Source: Streptomyces polyasparticus
Lineage (GTDB): Bacteria; Actinomycetota; Actinomycetes; Streptomycetales; Streptomycetaceae
Direction: 5' to 3'
Assembly: GCF_014493765.1 (NCBI RefSeq)
Contig: NZ_JACTVJ010000011.1
Location: forward strand, 469,414 to 533,413
DNA length: 64,000 bases
The notes below the pieces were generated by a model. It saw only the letters and a list, made by a program, of their open reading frames with translations, was not told the DNA's origin and did no database searches. Shown here in pieces: positions 1-13,130 of this stretch. Numbering within the stretch: the first letter of the stretch is position 1; every line of letters begins with the position of its first letter. Both the position numbers and the translations under genes were made by a program.

Positions 1-234
1 GCCACCGTCGCGCAGCACGAGGGCTCGGTGCTCTTCGTCGAGCTGCCGGCCGCCGTCGAGCTCGTCATCCAGGAGACCGAGCCGGGCGTCCAGGGCGACC
101 GCTCCACCGGTGGCACCAAGCCGGCGACGCTGGAGACCGGTCACCAGATCCAGGTCCCGCTGTTCATCACCACGGGCGAGAAGATCAAGGTCGACACCCG
201 TGACAGCAGCTACCTCGGCCGGGTGAACAGCTAA
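1..234 (+). CDS. efp: Elongation factor P, C-terminal part
   Basis: The reading frame is open from the first base, so the N-terminus lies outside the window. The visible 77 residues are the C-terminal OB-fold of EF-P, with the family motif [15 protein letters not shown] followed by [11 protein letters not shown] and a [17 protein letters not shown] ending. EF-P binds stalled ribosomes between the P and E sites and promotes peptide bond formation at polyproline stretches. It lies directly upstream of nusB with a 2-base gap, an arrangement common in actinobacteria and consistent with co-transcription. Confidence 0.93.
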   Translation, partial: ATVAQHEGSVLFVELPAAVELVIQETEPGVQGDRSTGGTKPATLETGHQIQVPLFITTGEKIKVDTRDSSYLGRVNS

Positions 235-236
235 CC

Positions 237-671
237 GTGGCTGCCCGCAATACGGCTCGTAAGCGCGCCTTCCAGATCCTCTTCGAGGCCGACCAGCGCG
301 GCGCCGACGTGGCGACGGTCCTCGCGGACTGGATCCGGCTCTCGCGGTCGGACACGCGCCAGCCGCCGGTCAGCGAGTACACGATGGAGCTCGTCGAGGG
401 ATACGTGCAGCACGCTGCGCGGATCGACGAGCTGATCGCCCAGTACTCCGTCGGGTGGACGCTCGACCGGATGCCCGCCGTGGACCGCAACATCCTGCGG
501 CTCGGTGCCTACGAGCTGGTCTGGGTCGACGGGACGCCGGACGCCGTCGTGCTCGACGAGGCCGTGCAGCTCGCCAAGGAGTTCTCCACGGACGAGTCTC
601 CGTCCTTCATCAACGGCCTCCTGGGCCGCCTGAAGGACCTCAAGCCGTCACTGCGCCGGGACGAGGCGTAA
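237..671 (+). CDS. nusB: Transcription antitermination factor NusB
   Basis: This 144-residue all-helical protein has the usual NusB length. Recognisable elements are the N-terminal ARNTARKRAFQILFEAD, the central helix with DRNILRLGAYEL, and the C-terminal DEAVQLAKEFSTDESPSFINGLLG. NusB pairs with NusE (S10) on boxA RNA and supports antitermination of rRNA operons. The GTG start follows the efp stop by two bases, so translation may be coupled. A strong hairpin 24 bases downstream probably ends the efp-nusB transcript. Confidence 0.95.
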   Translation: MAARNTARKRAFQILFEADQRGADVATVLADWIRLSRSDTRQPPVSEYTMELVEGYVQHAARIDELIAQYSVGWTLDRMPAVDRNILRLGAYELVWVDGTPDAVVLDEAVQLAKEFSTDESPSFINGLLGRLKDLKPSLRRDEA

Positions 672-694
672 GTTTTCGTCGCATCGGCCGGCAT

Positions 695-735
695 GGCAAG
701 AGCCCGCAACGCGTTGTGCGTTGCGGGCTCTTGCC
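695..735. terminator. Hairpin terminator after nusB
   Basis: Perfect 17-bp inverted repeat (695-711 and 719-735, arms starting GGCAAGAGCCCGC) with a 7-base loop. There is no long T-tract. It lies between nusB and the convergent gene on the minus strand, so it could serve both. Confidence 0.75.
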
Positions 736-825
736 GTACGGGTGGGGCTCGGTGCACCGGTGACGCATTCGCGGCTTCCGGCCGCCTGGCAGCTCCGAGG
801 CGGTGGTCGGCGTGAGGGCGGGCGG

Positions 826-1155
826 TCAGGCCGCAGCCCGTCGTACCCGGTAGTTCCAGCGGCTCAGTGAGCGGACCATCGTCTCGGCGCCGATCGGGTT
901 GGCGCTGTGGACGTACACCGTCCCGATGCGGAACGGGCGGCCTTGGGAGGCTGCCTCCTCCAGGAGCGTGACCACCGGCATGATGCTGTCCTCGCCGCCC
1001 AGGTCGTGGTCGAGCCAGAGCTCGTCGACGTAGCTGTCGCGGTGCTCCAGGAGCAGCTCGACGCCTTCGCGGCTGGTCCGGGCGAGACGCGTGGTGTGCG
1101 GGAGGGGGCGGAGGTCGTCGATGCCGAGGACGAGGGGCGCCCGGTCTTCGTTCAC
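826..1155 (-). CDS. Receiver-like (cyclic-phosphate processing) domain protein
   Basis: This 109-residue protein looks like the stand-alone REC-fold domain known from 'cyclic-phosphate processing receiver' proteins. The acidic patch LVLGIDD is near the N-terminus, the conserved LWLDHDLGG loop is in the middle, and VYVHSANPIGA is near the end. The GTG start was chosen because GAGGA lies 7 bases upstream; the frame is open further 5' without better signals. The family is typically a small accessory domain, and its substrate here is unknown. It is convergent with nusB and transcribed in the same direction as bldD. Confidence 0.6.
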   Translation of the reverse strand: MNEDRAPLVLGIDDLRPLPHTTRLARTSREGVELLLEHRDSYVDELWLDHDLGGEDSIMPVVTLLEEAASQGRPFRIGTVYVHSANPIGAETMVRSLSRWNYRVRRAAA

Positions 1156-1265
1156 CCGCACATCCTCACAGCGCCACCGGCATGCGCACCAGCCGATAAA
1201 GGATGCCTTGGCATACCAAGCTCTGGCCAAGGGGGATCGGCGGCGGCGGAGAGTTCAGGCCAATG

Positions 1266-1307
1266 AAAAAGCCGCCTGGGCGGGACCGGTGGTCCCGCCC
1301 AGGCGGC
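1266..1307 (-). terminator. Rho-independent terminator of bldD
   Basis: A 17-bp perfect stem (1271-1287 with 1291-1307) has a 3-base loop. On the minus strand it is followed by five T residues (AAAAA at 1266-1270 on the plus strand). It lies just after the bldD stop codon and is a textbook terminator for that gene. Confidence 0.85.
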
Positions 1308-1324
1308 ACGTTTCTGCAGTGCGG

Positions 1325-1825
1325 TCAGGCCTCTTCGTGGGCCACCGCGCGACGGGCGTCGGCGTCCAGGACGCCCCAGCTGATGAGCTGCTCGGTGAGG
1401 ACCGAGGGCGACTGGTCGTAGATCACGGCGAGGGTGCGCAGATCGTCCTGACGGATCGAGAGCACCTTGCCGTTGTAGTCGCCGCGCTGCGACTGGATGG
1501 TCGCCGCATAGCGCTGCAGCGGGCCCGCCTTCTCCTGCGGGACGTGAGCAAGACGCTCGAGGTCAAGGACCAGCTTCGGCGGCGGCTCGGCGGCGCCACC
1601 GGGCGTCGTGCCCGGGAGGAGCTCCTGCACCGGCACCCCGTAGAAATCGGCCAGCTCGGCCAGGCGCTGCACCGTCACGGCACGGTCGCCGCGCTCGTAC
1701 GACCCGACCACGACCGCCTTCCAGCGTCCCTGGGACTTCTCCTCCACACCGTGGAGGGAGAGGCCCTGCTGGGTGCGGATCGCTCGAAGCTTGGCCCCGA
1801 GCTGTTTGGCGTATTCGCTGGACAT
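1325..1825 (-). CDS. bldD: Developmental master regulator BldD
   Basis: 166 residues, the standard BldD size. An N-terminal XRE helix-turn-helix (SSEYAKQLGAKLRAIRTQQG through YERGDRAVTVQRLAELADFYG) binds DNA. The C-terminal domain carries the two-part cyclic-di-GMP signature, visible as QRGD followed by RQDD. In Streptomyces, BldD bound to c-di-GMP represses sporulation genes during vegetative growth. I chose the ATG at MSSEYAK rather than the upstream in-frame codon because it gives the conserved N-terminus. It is divergent from pyrR and has its own terminator. Confidence 0.95.
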   Translation of the reverse strand: MSSEYAKQLGAKLRAIRTQQGLSLHGVEEKSQGRWKAVVVGSYERGDRAVTVQRLAELADFYGVPVQELLPGTTPGGAAEPPPKLVLDLERLAHVPQEKAGPLQRYAATIQSQRGDYNGKVLSIRQDDLRTLAVIYDQSPSVLTEQLISWGVLDADARRAVAHEEA

Positions 1826-1880
1826 ATAGCTCCCGGACACCGATTCGATCTGCGGCCGGTCCAAGCCTGCCGCATGGCTG

Positions 1881-1910
1881 GTAACTCACTGTGAGGTTAC
1901 GCAGCGTTAC
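1881..1910. promoter_or_regulatory. Likely BldD autoregulatory site upstream of bldD
   Basis: The sequence GTAACTCACTGTGAGGTTAC (1881-1900) is a near-palindrome built from the TCAC/GTGA half-sites typical of BldD targets. A further TTACG repeat lies at 1897-1911. BldD of Streptomyces is known to repress its own promoter. The site lies 56 bases upstream of the bldD start codon. Confidence 0.5.
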
Positions 1911-2010
1911 GTCCATGCGTCAAGCCGAAAGGTCCGTACCGCCCCTTCGAAGGGGGTGTGATCAGCGCCGTTGTCATTTGCTGGTACCGTGGTTGGCGCA
2001 ATTACGACGT

Positions 2011-2632
<622 letters not shown>

Positions 2633-2735
2633 CACTCCCGTGGTCCGCAAGGACCCCGTGTGCTCACGCACGCCCGCATGCCCGTGAATCCGGGGAGACC
2701 CGGAAACTCCTGAACTGCCTTACGGAGCCTTCCAG

Positions 2736-3722
2736 ATGATGCGTCACCTCATCTCGGCCGCCGACCTCACGCGCGACGAAGCCGTCCTGATCCTCGACAC
2801 CGCCGAGGAGATGGCCCGCGTCGCGGACCGGCCGATCAAGAAGCTGCCCGCGCTGCGCGGACGGACGATCTGCAACCTGTTCTTCGAGGACTCGACCCGG
2901 ACCAGGATCTCTTTCGAGGCCGCCGAGAAGCGGCTCTCGGCGGATGTCATCAACTTCGCGGCCAAGGGGTCCTCGGTCTCCAAGGGCGAGTCCCTCAAGG
3001 ACACCGCCCAGACCCTGGAGGCGATGGGCGTCGACGCCGTCGTCATCCGGCACGGCGCCTCGGGTGCCCCGTACCGCCTGGCGAACTCCGGCTGGATCGA
3101 CGCACCCGTCATCAACGCCGGCGACGGCACCCACCAGCACCCCACGCAGGCGCTGCTCGACGCCTTCACCATGCGCCGCCGGCTGCTCGGTCCCGACGCC
3201 GGGATCGGCCAGGACCTGTCCGGCAAGCGCATCACGGTCGTCGGCGACATCCTGCACAGCCGGGTCGCCCGCTCGAACGTCGACCTGCTGCACACCCTCG
3301 GCGCCCAGGTCACGCTGGTCGCGCCGCCCACGCTGCTGCCGGTCGGCATGGACGACTGGCCCTGCGACGTCTCGTACGACCTGGACAGCACGCTGCCGAA
3401 GAGCGACGCCGTGATGATGCTGCGCGTCCAGCGCGAGCGCATGAACGCCGCGTTCTTTCCCACCGAGCGCGAGTACAGCCGCCGCTACGGCCTGGACGGC
3501 GACCGCATGGCCAAGATGCCGGAGCACGCGATCGTGATGCACCCCGGCCCGATGGTGCGCGGCATGGAGATCACCGCCGAGGTCGCGGACTCCCCGCGCT
3601 GCACGGTCATCGAGCAGGTCGCCAACGGCGTCCACACGCGCATGGCTGTCCTCTATCTGCTTCTCGGCGGCAATGAGCCCGCCGTCACCCATGCCCGCCC
3701 CACCGATTCGGAGAGCAAGTAA
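2736..3722 (+). CDS. pyrB: Aspartate carbamoyltransferase catalytic subunit
   Basis: 328 residues. The carbamoyl-phosphate motif [13 protein letters not shown] and the [14 protein letters not shown] motif identify the catalytic chain, which makes N-carbamoyl-aspartate from carbamoyl phosphate and aspartate. No pyrI regulatory chain is present. There are two adjacent ATG codons at the start (2736 and 2739), and the second gives the usual MRHL N-terminus. The pyrC ATG follows the stop by two bases. Confidence 0.96.
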   Translation: MMRHLISAADLTRDEAVLILDTAEEMARVADRPIKKLPALRGRTICNLFFEDSTRTRISFEAAEKRLSADVINFAAKGSSVSKGESLKDTAQTLEAMGVDAVVIRHGASGAPYRLANSGWIDAPVINAGDGTHQHPTQALLDAFTMRRRLLGPDAGIGQDLSGKRITVVGDILHSRVARSNVDLLHTLGAQVTLVAPPTLLPVGMDDWPCDVSYDLDSTLPKSDAVMMLRVQRERMNAAFFPTEREYSRRYGLDGDRMAKMPEHAIVMHPGPMVRGMEITAEVADSPRCTVIEQVANGVHTRMAVLYLLLGGNEPAVTHARPTDSESK

Positions 3723-3724
3723 CC

Positions 3725-5011
3725 ATGAGCAAGATTCTGATCCGCGGTGCGAAGGTCCTGGGTGGCGAGCCGCAGGACGTGCTGATCGACGGCGAGACGA
3801 TCGCCCAGGTCGGTACGGGTATCGAGGCGGGCGACGCCCAGGTGATCGAGGCCGACGGCAAGATCCTCCTGCCGGGCCTCGTCGACCTGCACACGCACCT
3901 GCGCGAGCCGGGCCGTGAGGACTCCGAGACCGTTCTGACCGGCACCAAGGCCGCCGCGCGCGGTGGCTGGACCGCCGTGCACGCGATGGCCAACACCTTC
4001 CCGGTCGCCGACACCGCCGGTGTCGTCGAGCAGGTCTGGCGGCTCGGCCGCGAGTCCGGCTACTGCGATGTGCAGCCGGTCGGCGCCGTCACCGTGGGCC
4101 TGGAGGGCAAGCAGCTCGCCGAGCTCGGTGCGATGCACGAGTCCGCCGCCGGTGTCGTGGTCTTCTCGGACGACGGCAAGTGCGTGGACGACGCCGTGAT
4201 CATGCGGCGCGCGCTGGAGTACGTGAAGGCCTTCGACGGTGTCGTCGCCCAGCACGCGCAGGAGCCCCGTCTGACCGAGGGCGCCCAGATGAACGAGGGC
4301 GTCGTCTCCACCGAGCTGGGTCTCGGCGGCTGGCCGGCCGTCGCCGAGGAGTCGATCATCGCCCGCGATGTGCTGCTCGCCGAGCACGTCGGTTCCCGTG
4401 TGCACATCTGCCACCTGTCGACCGCGGGCTCCGTCGAGATCGTCCGCTGGGCCAAGTCCCGCGGCATCGACGTGACCGCCGAGGTCACCCCGCACCACCT
4501 GCTCCTCACCGACGAGATGGTGCGTACGTACAACCCGGTCTACAAGGTCAACCCGCCGCTGCGTACGCAGAACGACGTGATGGCGCTGCGCGAGGCGCTG
4601 GCCGACGGCACGATCGACATCGTCGCCACCGACCACGCCCCGCACCCGCACGAGGACAAGGACTGCGAGTGGGCCGCGGCCGCCATGGGCATGGTGGGCC
4701 TGGAGACCGCGCTCTCCGTGATCCAGCACACGATGGTCGACACCGGTCTCCTGGACTGGGCGGGCGTCGCCCAGCGCATGTCCGTGAACCCGGCGAAGAT
4801 CGGCCGCCTGGCCGGCCATGGACGTCCCGTCTCGGCAGGTGAGCCGGCCAACCTCACCCTGGTCGACCCGGCATACCGTGGGCCCGTGGACTCCGCGGAA
4901 TTCGCCTCCCGCAGCCGCAACACCCCGTACGAGGGTCTCGAGCTGCCCGGACGCGTCACCCACACCTTCCTGCGGGGCCGCGCGACGGTCATCGACGGGA
5001 AGCTGGCGTGA
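3725..5011 (+). CDS. pyrC: Dihydroorotase
   Basis: 428 residues, type I dihydroorotase of the amidohydrolase superfamily. Metal-binding motifs are visible: VDLHTHLREPG near residue 60, HICHLSTA, and VATDHAPHPHEDK. It converts N-carbamoyl-aspartate to dihydroorotate. Its stop overlaps the GTG start of the next gene (GTGA), indicating translational coupling inside the pyr operon. Confidence 0.96.
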   Translation: MSKILIRGAKVLGGEPQDVLIDGETIAQVGTGIEAGDAQVIEADGKILLPGLVDLHTHLREPGREDSETVLTGTKAAARGGWTAVHAMANTFPVADTAGVVEQVWRLGRESGYCDVQPVGAVTVGLEGKQLAELGAMHESAAGVVVFSDDGKCVDDAVIMRRALEYVKAFDGVVAQHAQEPRLTEGAQMNEGVVSTELGLGGWPAVAEESIIARDVLLAEHVGSRVHICHLSTAGSVEIVRWAKSRGIDVTAEVTPHHLLLTDEMVRTYNPVYKVNPPLRTQNDVMALREALADGTIDIVATDHAPHPHEDKDCEWAAAAMGMVGLETALSVIQHTMVDTGLLDWAGVAQRMSVNPAKIGRLAGHGRPVSAGEPANLTLVDPAYRGPVDSAEFASRSRNTPYEGLELPGRVTHTFLRGRATVIDGKLA

Positions 5012-5577
5012 GCACCTACCTCATCACTGCAGAACAGAAATCCGCCGAGGTCACGGACTGGGCGGCGCGGATCGGCTGGGTCGTCGGACTCCTGCTGTTC
5101 ATCGCCCTCGTCTACTGGCTGATGCGGCAGGGCTGGAAGTGGCGGGGCACGCTGCAGAGCGATCTGCCCGAGCTGCCCACCGCGCCCGAATCGGCGGGTC
5201 CGGCGAAACTGGAGCTGAGCGGCCGCTACCACGGGTCCACCACGGCCGGGCAGTGGCTCGACCGGATCGTGGCCCACGGGCTCGGCACGCGCAGCCGCGT
5301 CGAGCTGACGCTCACTGACGCCGGTCTGGATGTCGTACGTCCTGGGGCGCAGGACTTCTTCGTCCCGGCCGCGGCCCTGCGCGAGGCCCGGCTCGACAAG
5401 GGCATCGCCGGCAAGGTGCTCGCCGAGGGCGGTCTGCTGATCGTCACCTGGGAGCACGGCGGGAAGCTGCTCGACTCCGGCTTCCGGTCCGACCACGCCG
5501 CGGAGCACGCGGCCTGGGTGGAGGCCATCAACTCCATGAACACGACCACCACCAGCACGGAAGGCGCCGCACGATGA
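5008..5577 (+). CDS. Single-pass membrane protein of the pyr operon (PH-like domain)
   Basis: 189 residues with one transmembrane helix near residues 22-41 ([18 protein letters not shown]) and a soluble C-terminal part (about 70-180) that looks like a PH-type beta domain. Genes of this type sit between pyrC and carA in many actinobacteria. No enzymatic motif is visible and the function is unknown. It overlaps pyrC (GTGA) and carA (ATGA), so its expression is tied to pyrimidine synthesis. A membrane-anchoring or assembly role for pathway enzymes would be speculation. Confidence 0.75.
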   Translation: MSTYLITAEQKSAEVTDWAARIGWVVGLLLFIALVYWLMRQGWKWRGTLQSDLPELPTAPESAGPAKLELSGRYHGSTTAGQWLDRIVAHGLGTRSRVELTLTDAGLDVVRPGAQDFFVPAAALREARLDKGIAGKVLAEGGLLIVTWEHGGKLLDSGFRSDHAAEHAAWVEAINSMNTTTTSTEGAAR

Positions 5578-6714
5578 CGACCTCCACCAGGGGAGCCCGC
5601 AAGCAGGCCGCTCCCGCCGTACTCGTCCTGGAGGACGGCCGTATCTTCCGCGGCCGCTCCTACGGGGCCGTGGGGGAGACCTTCGGCGAAGCCGTGTTCT
5701 CCACCGGCATGACCGGCTACCAGGAGACGCTGACCGACCCCTCGTACCACAAGCAGGTCGTCGTGATGACGGCTCCGCACGTGGGCAACACCGGTGTGAA
5801 CGACGAGGACCCCGAGTCCTCCCGTATCTGGGTCTCGGGTTACGTCGTACGCGACCCCGCCCGCATGCCGTCCAACTGGCGCGCCAAGCGCACGCTGGAC
5901 GAGGAGCTCGCGAACCAGGGCGTCGTCGGGATCTCCGGCATCGACACCCGCGCCCTCACCCGCCACCTGCGCGAGCGCGGCGCGATGCGCGTCGGCATCT
6001 TCTCCGGCGAGGCCGTCGCGGACGACGCGGCGCTGCTGGCCCGCGTGAAGGACGCGCCGCAGATGAAGGGCGCGAACCTCTCCGCCGAGGTCGCCACCAA
6101 GGAGACGTACGTCGTCCCCGCGATCGGCGCCAAGAAGTTCACGGTCGCCGCCGTGGACCTGGGCATCAAGGGCATGACCCCGCACCGCATGGCCGAGCGC
6201 GGCATCGAGGTGCACGTGCTGCCCGCGACCGCGACGGTTGAGGACGTGTACGCGGTCAACCCGGACGGCGTGTTCTTCTCCAACGGGCCGGGCGATCCGG
6301 CCACCGCCGACCACCCCGTCTCCGTCATGCAGGCCGTCCTGGAGCGCAAGACGCCGCTCTTCGGCATCTGCTTCGGCAACCAGATCCTCGGCCGCGCGCT
6401 GGGCTTCGGCACGTACAAGCTGAAGTACGGCCACCGCGGCATCAACCAGCCGGTGCAGGACCGCACCACCGGCAAGGTCGAGGTCACCGCGCACAACCAC
6501 GGGTTCGCCGTGGACGCGCCCCTCGACAAGGTGAGCGAGACCCCCTACGGCCGCGCCGAGGTCTCGCATGTCTGCCTGAACGACCAGGTCGTGGAAGGAC
6601 TGCAGCTGCTCGACCAGCCGGCCTTCTCCGTCCAGTACCACCCGGAGGCGGCGGCAGGTCCGCACGACGCCGCCTACCTGTTCGACCGTTTCGTATCGCT
6701 GATGGAGGCCGAGC

Positions 6715-6722
<8 letters not shown>
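5574..6722 (+). CDS. carA: Carbamoyl-phosphate synthase small (glutaminase) subunit
   Basis: 382 residues. The N-terminal CarA domain has [14 protein letters not shown], and the C-terminal class I glutamine amidotransferase has the nucleophile in [11 protein letters not shown] and the His/Glu pair in [10 protein letters not shown]. It supplies ammonia from glutamine to CarB. It is translationally coupled to the preceding membrane protein gene, and its end overlaps the carB start by 8 bases. Confidence 0.97.
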
Positions 6723-10023
<3,301 letters not shown>

Positions 10024-10030
10024 CAGCCAC

Positions 10031-10060
10031 GAGGGGGACACCGGAAACGGTGTCCCCCTC
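10031..10060 (+). terminator. Hairpin between carB and pyrD
   Basis: A 13-bp perfect stem (10031-10043 with 10048-10060, arm starting GAGGGGGACACCG) has a GAAA tetraloop. It lacks a T-tract and sits only 18 bases before the pyrD start, so it may be an mRNA-stabilising or partial termination element within the operon. Confidence 0.6.
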
Positions 10061-10077
10061 TTCATGAGGACACGGAT

Positions 10078-11181
10078 ATGTACAAGCTCTTCTTCAACCT
10101 CGTCTTCAAGCGGATGGACCCCGAGCAGGCCCACTACCTGGCCTTCCGGTGGATCCGGCTCGCCGCCCGCATCCCCGTCCTGCGCACCTTCGTCGCGGCC
10201 GTGCTCGCCCCGCGCTTCCGCGAGCTGCGCACCGAGGCGTTCGGCCTGCGGATGCACGGCCCGTTCGGCCTCGCCGCCGGCTTCGACAAGAACGCCGTCG
10301 CGATCGACGGCATGTCCATGCTCGGCTTCGACCATATCGAGATCGGCACGGTCACCGGGGAGGGCCAGGACGGCAACCCCAAGAAGCGGCTGTTCCGGCT
10401 GATCCCGGACCGCGCGCTGATCAACCGTATGGGCTTCAACAACGAGGGCTCCGCGGCCGTCGCAGAGCGTCTGGGCGCTCGCAAGGCGGCCTTCAAGACG
10501 GTCGTCGGCGTCAACATCGGCAAGACCAAGGTCGTCGAGGAGGCGGACGCCGTCGGCGACTACGTGAAGTCGACCGAGCGCCTCGCCGCCCATGCCGACT
10601 ACCTGGTCGTGAACGTCTCCTCCCCGAACACCCCCGGCCTGCGCAACCTCCAGGCCGTCGACCACCTGCGTCCGCTGCTCACGGCGGTACGTGAGGCCGC
10701 GGACCGTACGGTGACTTCGCGCCGCGTCCCGCTCCTGGTCAAGATCGCCCCCGATCTCGCCGACGAGGACATCGACGCCGTGGCCGACCTGGCCGTGGAG
10801 CTCGGACTCGACGGCATCATCGCCACCAACACCACGATCGGCCGCGAAGGTCTGCTCTCCGACGCGGAGTTGGTCAAGGAGACCGGTGGTCTTTCGGGCG
10901 CGCCTTTGAAGGAGCGCTCCCTCGAGGTCCTGCGCCGCCTGTACGAGCGGGTCGGCGACCGGATCACCCTGGTCGGCGTCGGCGGCATCGAGAACGCCGA
11001 GGATGCCTGGCAGCGGATCCTCGCGGGCGCCACGCTGGTGCAGGGCTACAGCGCCTTCATCTACGAGGGCCCCTTCTGGATGCGCGCCATGCACAAGGGA
11101 CTTGCGGCCCGCCTGAACAACTCCCCGTACGCCACGCTGGCCGAAGCGGTCGGCGCCGCCACGCGAAAGGTCTCCGCATGA
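10078..11181 (+). CDS. pyrD: Dihydroorotate dehydrogenase, quinone-dependent class 2
   Basis: 367 residues with the class 2 N-terminal membrane-associating helices, then [16 protein letters not shown] and [15 protein letters not shown]. The catalytic base is serine, as expected for class 2. FMN-binding TNTTIGREG and [12 protein letters not shown] are present. It oxidises dihydroorotate to orotate and passes electrons to menaquinone at the membrane. Its stop overlaps the pyrF ATG. A second, class 1B type enzyme is encoded about 2 kb downstream. Confidence 0.96.
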   Translation: MYKLFFNLVFKRMDPEQAHYLAFRWIRLAARIPVLRTFVAAVLAPRFRELRTEAFGLRMHGPFGLAAGFDKNAVAIDGMSMLGFDHIEIGTVTGEGQDGNPKKRLFRLIPDRALINRMGFNNEGSAAVAERLGARKAAFKTVVGVNIGKTKVVEEADAVGDYVKSTERLAAHADYLVVNVSSPNTPGLRNLQAVDHLRPLLTAVREAADRTVTSRRVPLLVKIAPDLADEDIDAVADLAVELGLDGIIATNTTIGREGLLSDAELVKETGGLSGAPLKERSLEVLRRLYERVGDRITLVGVGGIENAEDAWQRILAGATLVQGYSAFIYEGPFWMRAMHKGLAARLNNSPYATLAEAVGAATRKVSA

Positions 11182-12020
11182 GCATCGAATCCTTCGGTAC
11201 GCGGCTCCGTCGAGTGATGGACGAGCGGGGGCCGCTGTGTGTCGGGATCGACCCGCATGCGTCGCTGCTGTCGGCCTGGGGGCTCGACGACACCCTCGCC
11301 GGTCTGGAGACCTTCACGCGGATCTCCGTCGAGGCGCTCGCGGAGACCGTGGCGGTCGTCAAGCCGCAGGCGGCGTTCTTCGAGCGCTTCGGGTCGCGCG
11401 GGGTCGCGGTCCTGGAGAAGGCCGTAGCGGAGCTGCGCTCGGCCGGGACGCTGGTCGTCATGGACGCCAAGCGCGGTGACATCGGCTCCACGATGGCCGC
11501 GTACGCCGAGGCCTTCCTGCGCAAGGACTCGCCGCTGTTCTCGGACGCGCTGACCGTCTCGCCGTACCTCGGGTACGGGTCGCTGCAGCCTGCGGTTTCT
11601 CTCGCTCGGGAGAACGGTGCGGGGCTCTTCGTGCTGGCGCTCACCTCCAACCCGGAGGGCGGGGAGGTGCAGCATGCGGTGCGCGCGGACGGGCGCAATA
11701 TCGGCGCGACGATGCTGGCGCACCTTGCCGAGGAGAACTCCGGTGCGGAGCCCATGGGCTCGTTCGGCGCGGTCGTCGGGGCGACGCTCGGGGATCTGTC
11801 CTCCTACGAGCTGGACATCAACGGGCCGTTGCTCGCTCCCGGGATCGGGGCGCAGGGGGCGACTCCTGCGGATCTGCCCTCGGTGTTCGGCTCTGCGGTG
11901 CGCAACGTCGTCCCCAACGTGAGCCGGGGCGTGCTGAAGGCTGGGCCCTCGGTGCCTGCGCTGCGGTCGGCTGCGGAGCGGTTCGCCGACGAGGTGCGGG
12001 CCGCGGTGGCAGGGGCCTGA
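11178..12020 (+). CDS. pyrF: Orotidine 5'-phosphate decarboxylase
   Basis: 280 residues, the longer actinobacterial type-2 PyrF. The catalytic Lys-Asp network is in VVMDAKRGDIGSTMAAY, and CVGIDPHASLL marks the N-terminus. It forms UMP from OMP, the last step of the de novo pathway. pyrE is not in the window. It overlaps pyrD (ATGA) and is followed by a very strong inverted repeat. Confidence 0.95.
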   Translation: MSIESFGTRLRRVMDERGPLCVGIDPHASLLSAWGLDDTLAGLETFTRISVEALAETVAVVKPQAAFFERFGSRGVAVLEKAVAELRSAGTLVVMDAKRGDIGSTMAAYAEAFLRKDSPLFSDALTVSPYLGYGSLQPAVSLARENGAGLFVLALTSNPEGGEVQHAVRADGRNIGATMLAHLAEENSGAEPMGSFGAVVGATLGDLSSYELDINGPLLAPGIGAQGATPADLPSVFGSAVRNVVPNVSRGVLKAGPSVPALRSAAERFADEVRAAVAGA

Positions 12021-12028
12021 TTTTCCTT

Positions 12029-12100
12029 CCCCCACCCCGCCCCTTCCCGAAACCGGGGCCTGGGGCGGAGCCCCGGTTTCGGGAAGGGGCGGGGTGGGGG
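12029..12100. repeat. Large perfect inverted repeat after pyrF
   Basis: Two 31-bp arms (12029-12059 and 12070-12100) are perfectly complementary around a 10-base loop. The arms contain CCGAAACCGGGGC. It can act as the pyrF terminator on either strand. Its length and the internal GGGGC-loop-GCCCC resemble interspersed palindromes found between Streptomyces genes. It separates pyrF from the extra dihydroorotate dehydrogenase pair. Confidence 0.85.
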
Positions 12101-12212
12101 AGAGAGCCCGCCGCAGGCGCCCCGCGTCCACAGGCCGCAGAAGGAGTGCGGGACCTTTGCCGGGCGAGGCGAGGACCTTGCCCGTACGCCGGGTGCGCAG
12201 GGCCGGTCGATC

Positions 12213-13130
12213 ATGGACAGGGAGATCCAGCGATCGGAGAGCCCTTTGTCCCGGCAGTCCAGACCGACGCCCACGCAGTCCTCGGCCGAGATCCTCGCTC
12301 TCGAGCCGGTGGGCGCGTATCACCGGCTCGTGCTCGACACGGGCAGCGATGTCGCCGCCCGGGTGTCACCGGGACACTTCGCCGCCCTGGCCATCGGTGG
12401 CCGGGACTCGTCCATGCTGCTGCGGCGGGCGTTCTCCATCCATCGCGCCGACCCCGGGGCCGGCAGCATCGAGCTGGTCTTCGCTGTGCACGGCAGGGGG
12501 ACCAAGGCGTTGGCCGCGCATCACGTCGGCGACAGCGTCGATCTGATCGCGCCGCTCGGCACACCGTTCCCGCTGTCCGGCGGTCCCGTGGCCGCCGTGC
12601 TCGTCGCCGGCGGCTACGGGAGCGCCCCCATGTTCGGGCTCGCCGAGCAGATCCTCGACCGCGGGGGCCGCGTCGGGTTCGTGCTCGGGGCCGCGAGCGC
12701 CGACAAGCTGTTCGGTGTCGGCCTCGCCCGCGCCCTTACGCCGCATGTGGCCGTGACGACCGACGACGGCTCGTACGGCAGCAAGGGCCGTGTCACCGAC
12801 CCGCTGCCCGGCATGATCCGCGAACTCGGCGCCACCGAGGTGCACTCCTGCGGGCCGATGCCCATGCTCAGGGCCGTCACGGAGATCGCCACCGCGTACG
12901 GCGCCCGCAGCCACACGGCCGTCGAGGAGGCCATGGCCTGCGGGATCGGGATCTGCATGACCTGTGTCCTGCCGGTGGTCGGCGAGGACGGCGTGACCCG
13001 CTTCGAGCGCTCCTGCACCGCGGGCCCGGTCTTCGACGGGACGAAGGTGCGCTGGGAGGACGCCGGGACGCTGCCGGCCGGCCTCGAAGGCGCTGATGCC
13101 ATGAACCCGCACCGGGTGCCCGCACGATGA
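12213..13130 (+). CDS. pyrK: Dihydroorotate dehydrogenase electron-transfer subunit (PyrK type)
   Basis: 305 residues. The FAD-binding motif RRAFSIHRAD and NAD-binding GGYGSAPMFG occur in ferredoxin-reductase order. A C-terminal 2Fe-2S site has four cysteines (CGIGICMTC, then a cysteine in ERSC). PyrK carries electrons from a class 1B dehydrogenase to NAD+. It overlaps the next gene (ATGA), which encodes exactly such a partner. The first 20 residues are poorly conserved, so the start may lie a little downstream. Confidence 0.85.
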   Translation: MDREIQRSESPLSRQSRPTPTQSSAEILALEPVGAYHRLVLDTGSDVAARVSPGHFAALAIGGRDSSMLLRRAFSIHRADPGAGSIELVFAVHGRGTKALAAHHVGDSVDLIAPLGTPFPLSGGPVAAVLVAGGYGSAPMFGLAEQILDRGGRVGFVLGAASADKLFGVGLARALTPHVAVTTDDGSYGSKGRVTDPLPGMIRELGATEVHSCGPMPMLRAVTEIATAYGARSHTAVEEAMACGIGICMTCVLPVVGEDGVTRFERSCTAGPVFDGTKVRWEDAGTLPAGLEGADAMNPHRVPAR

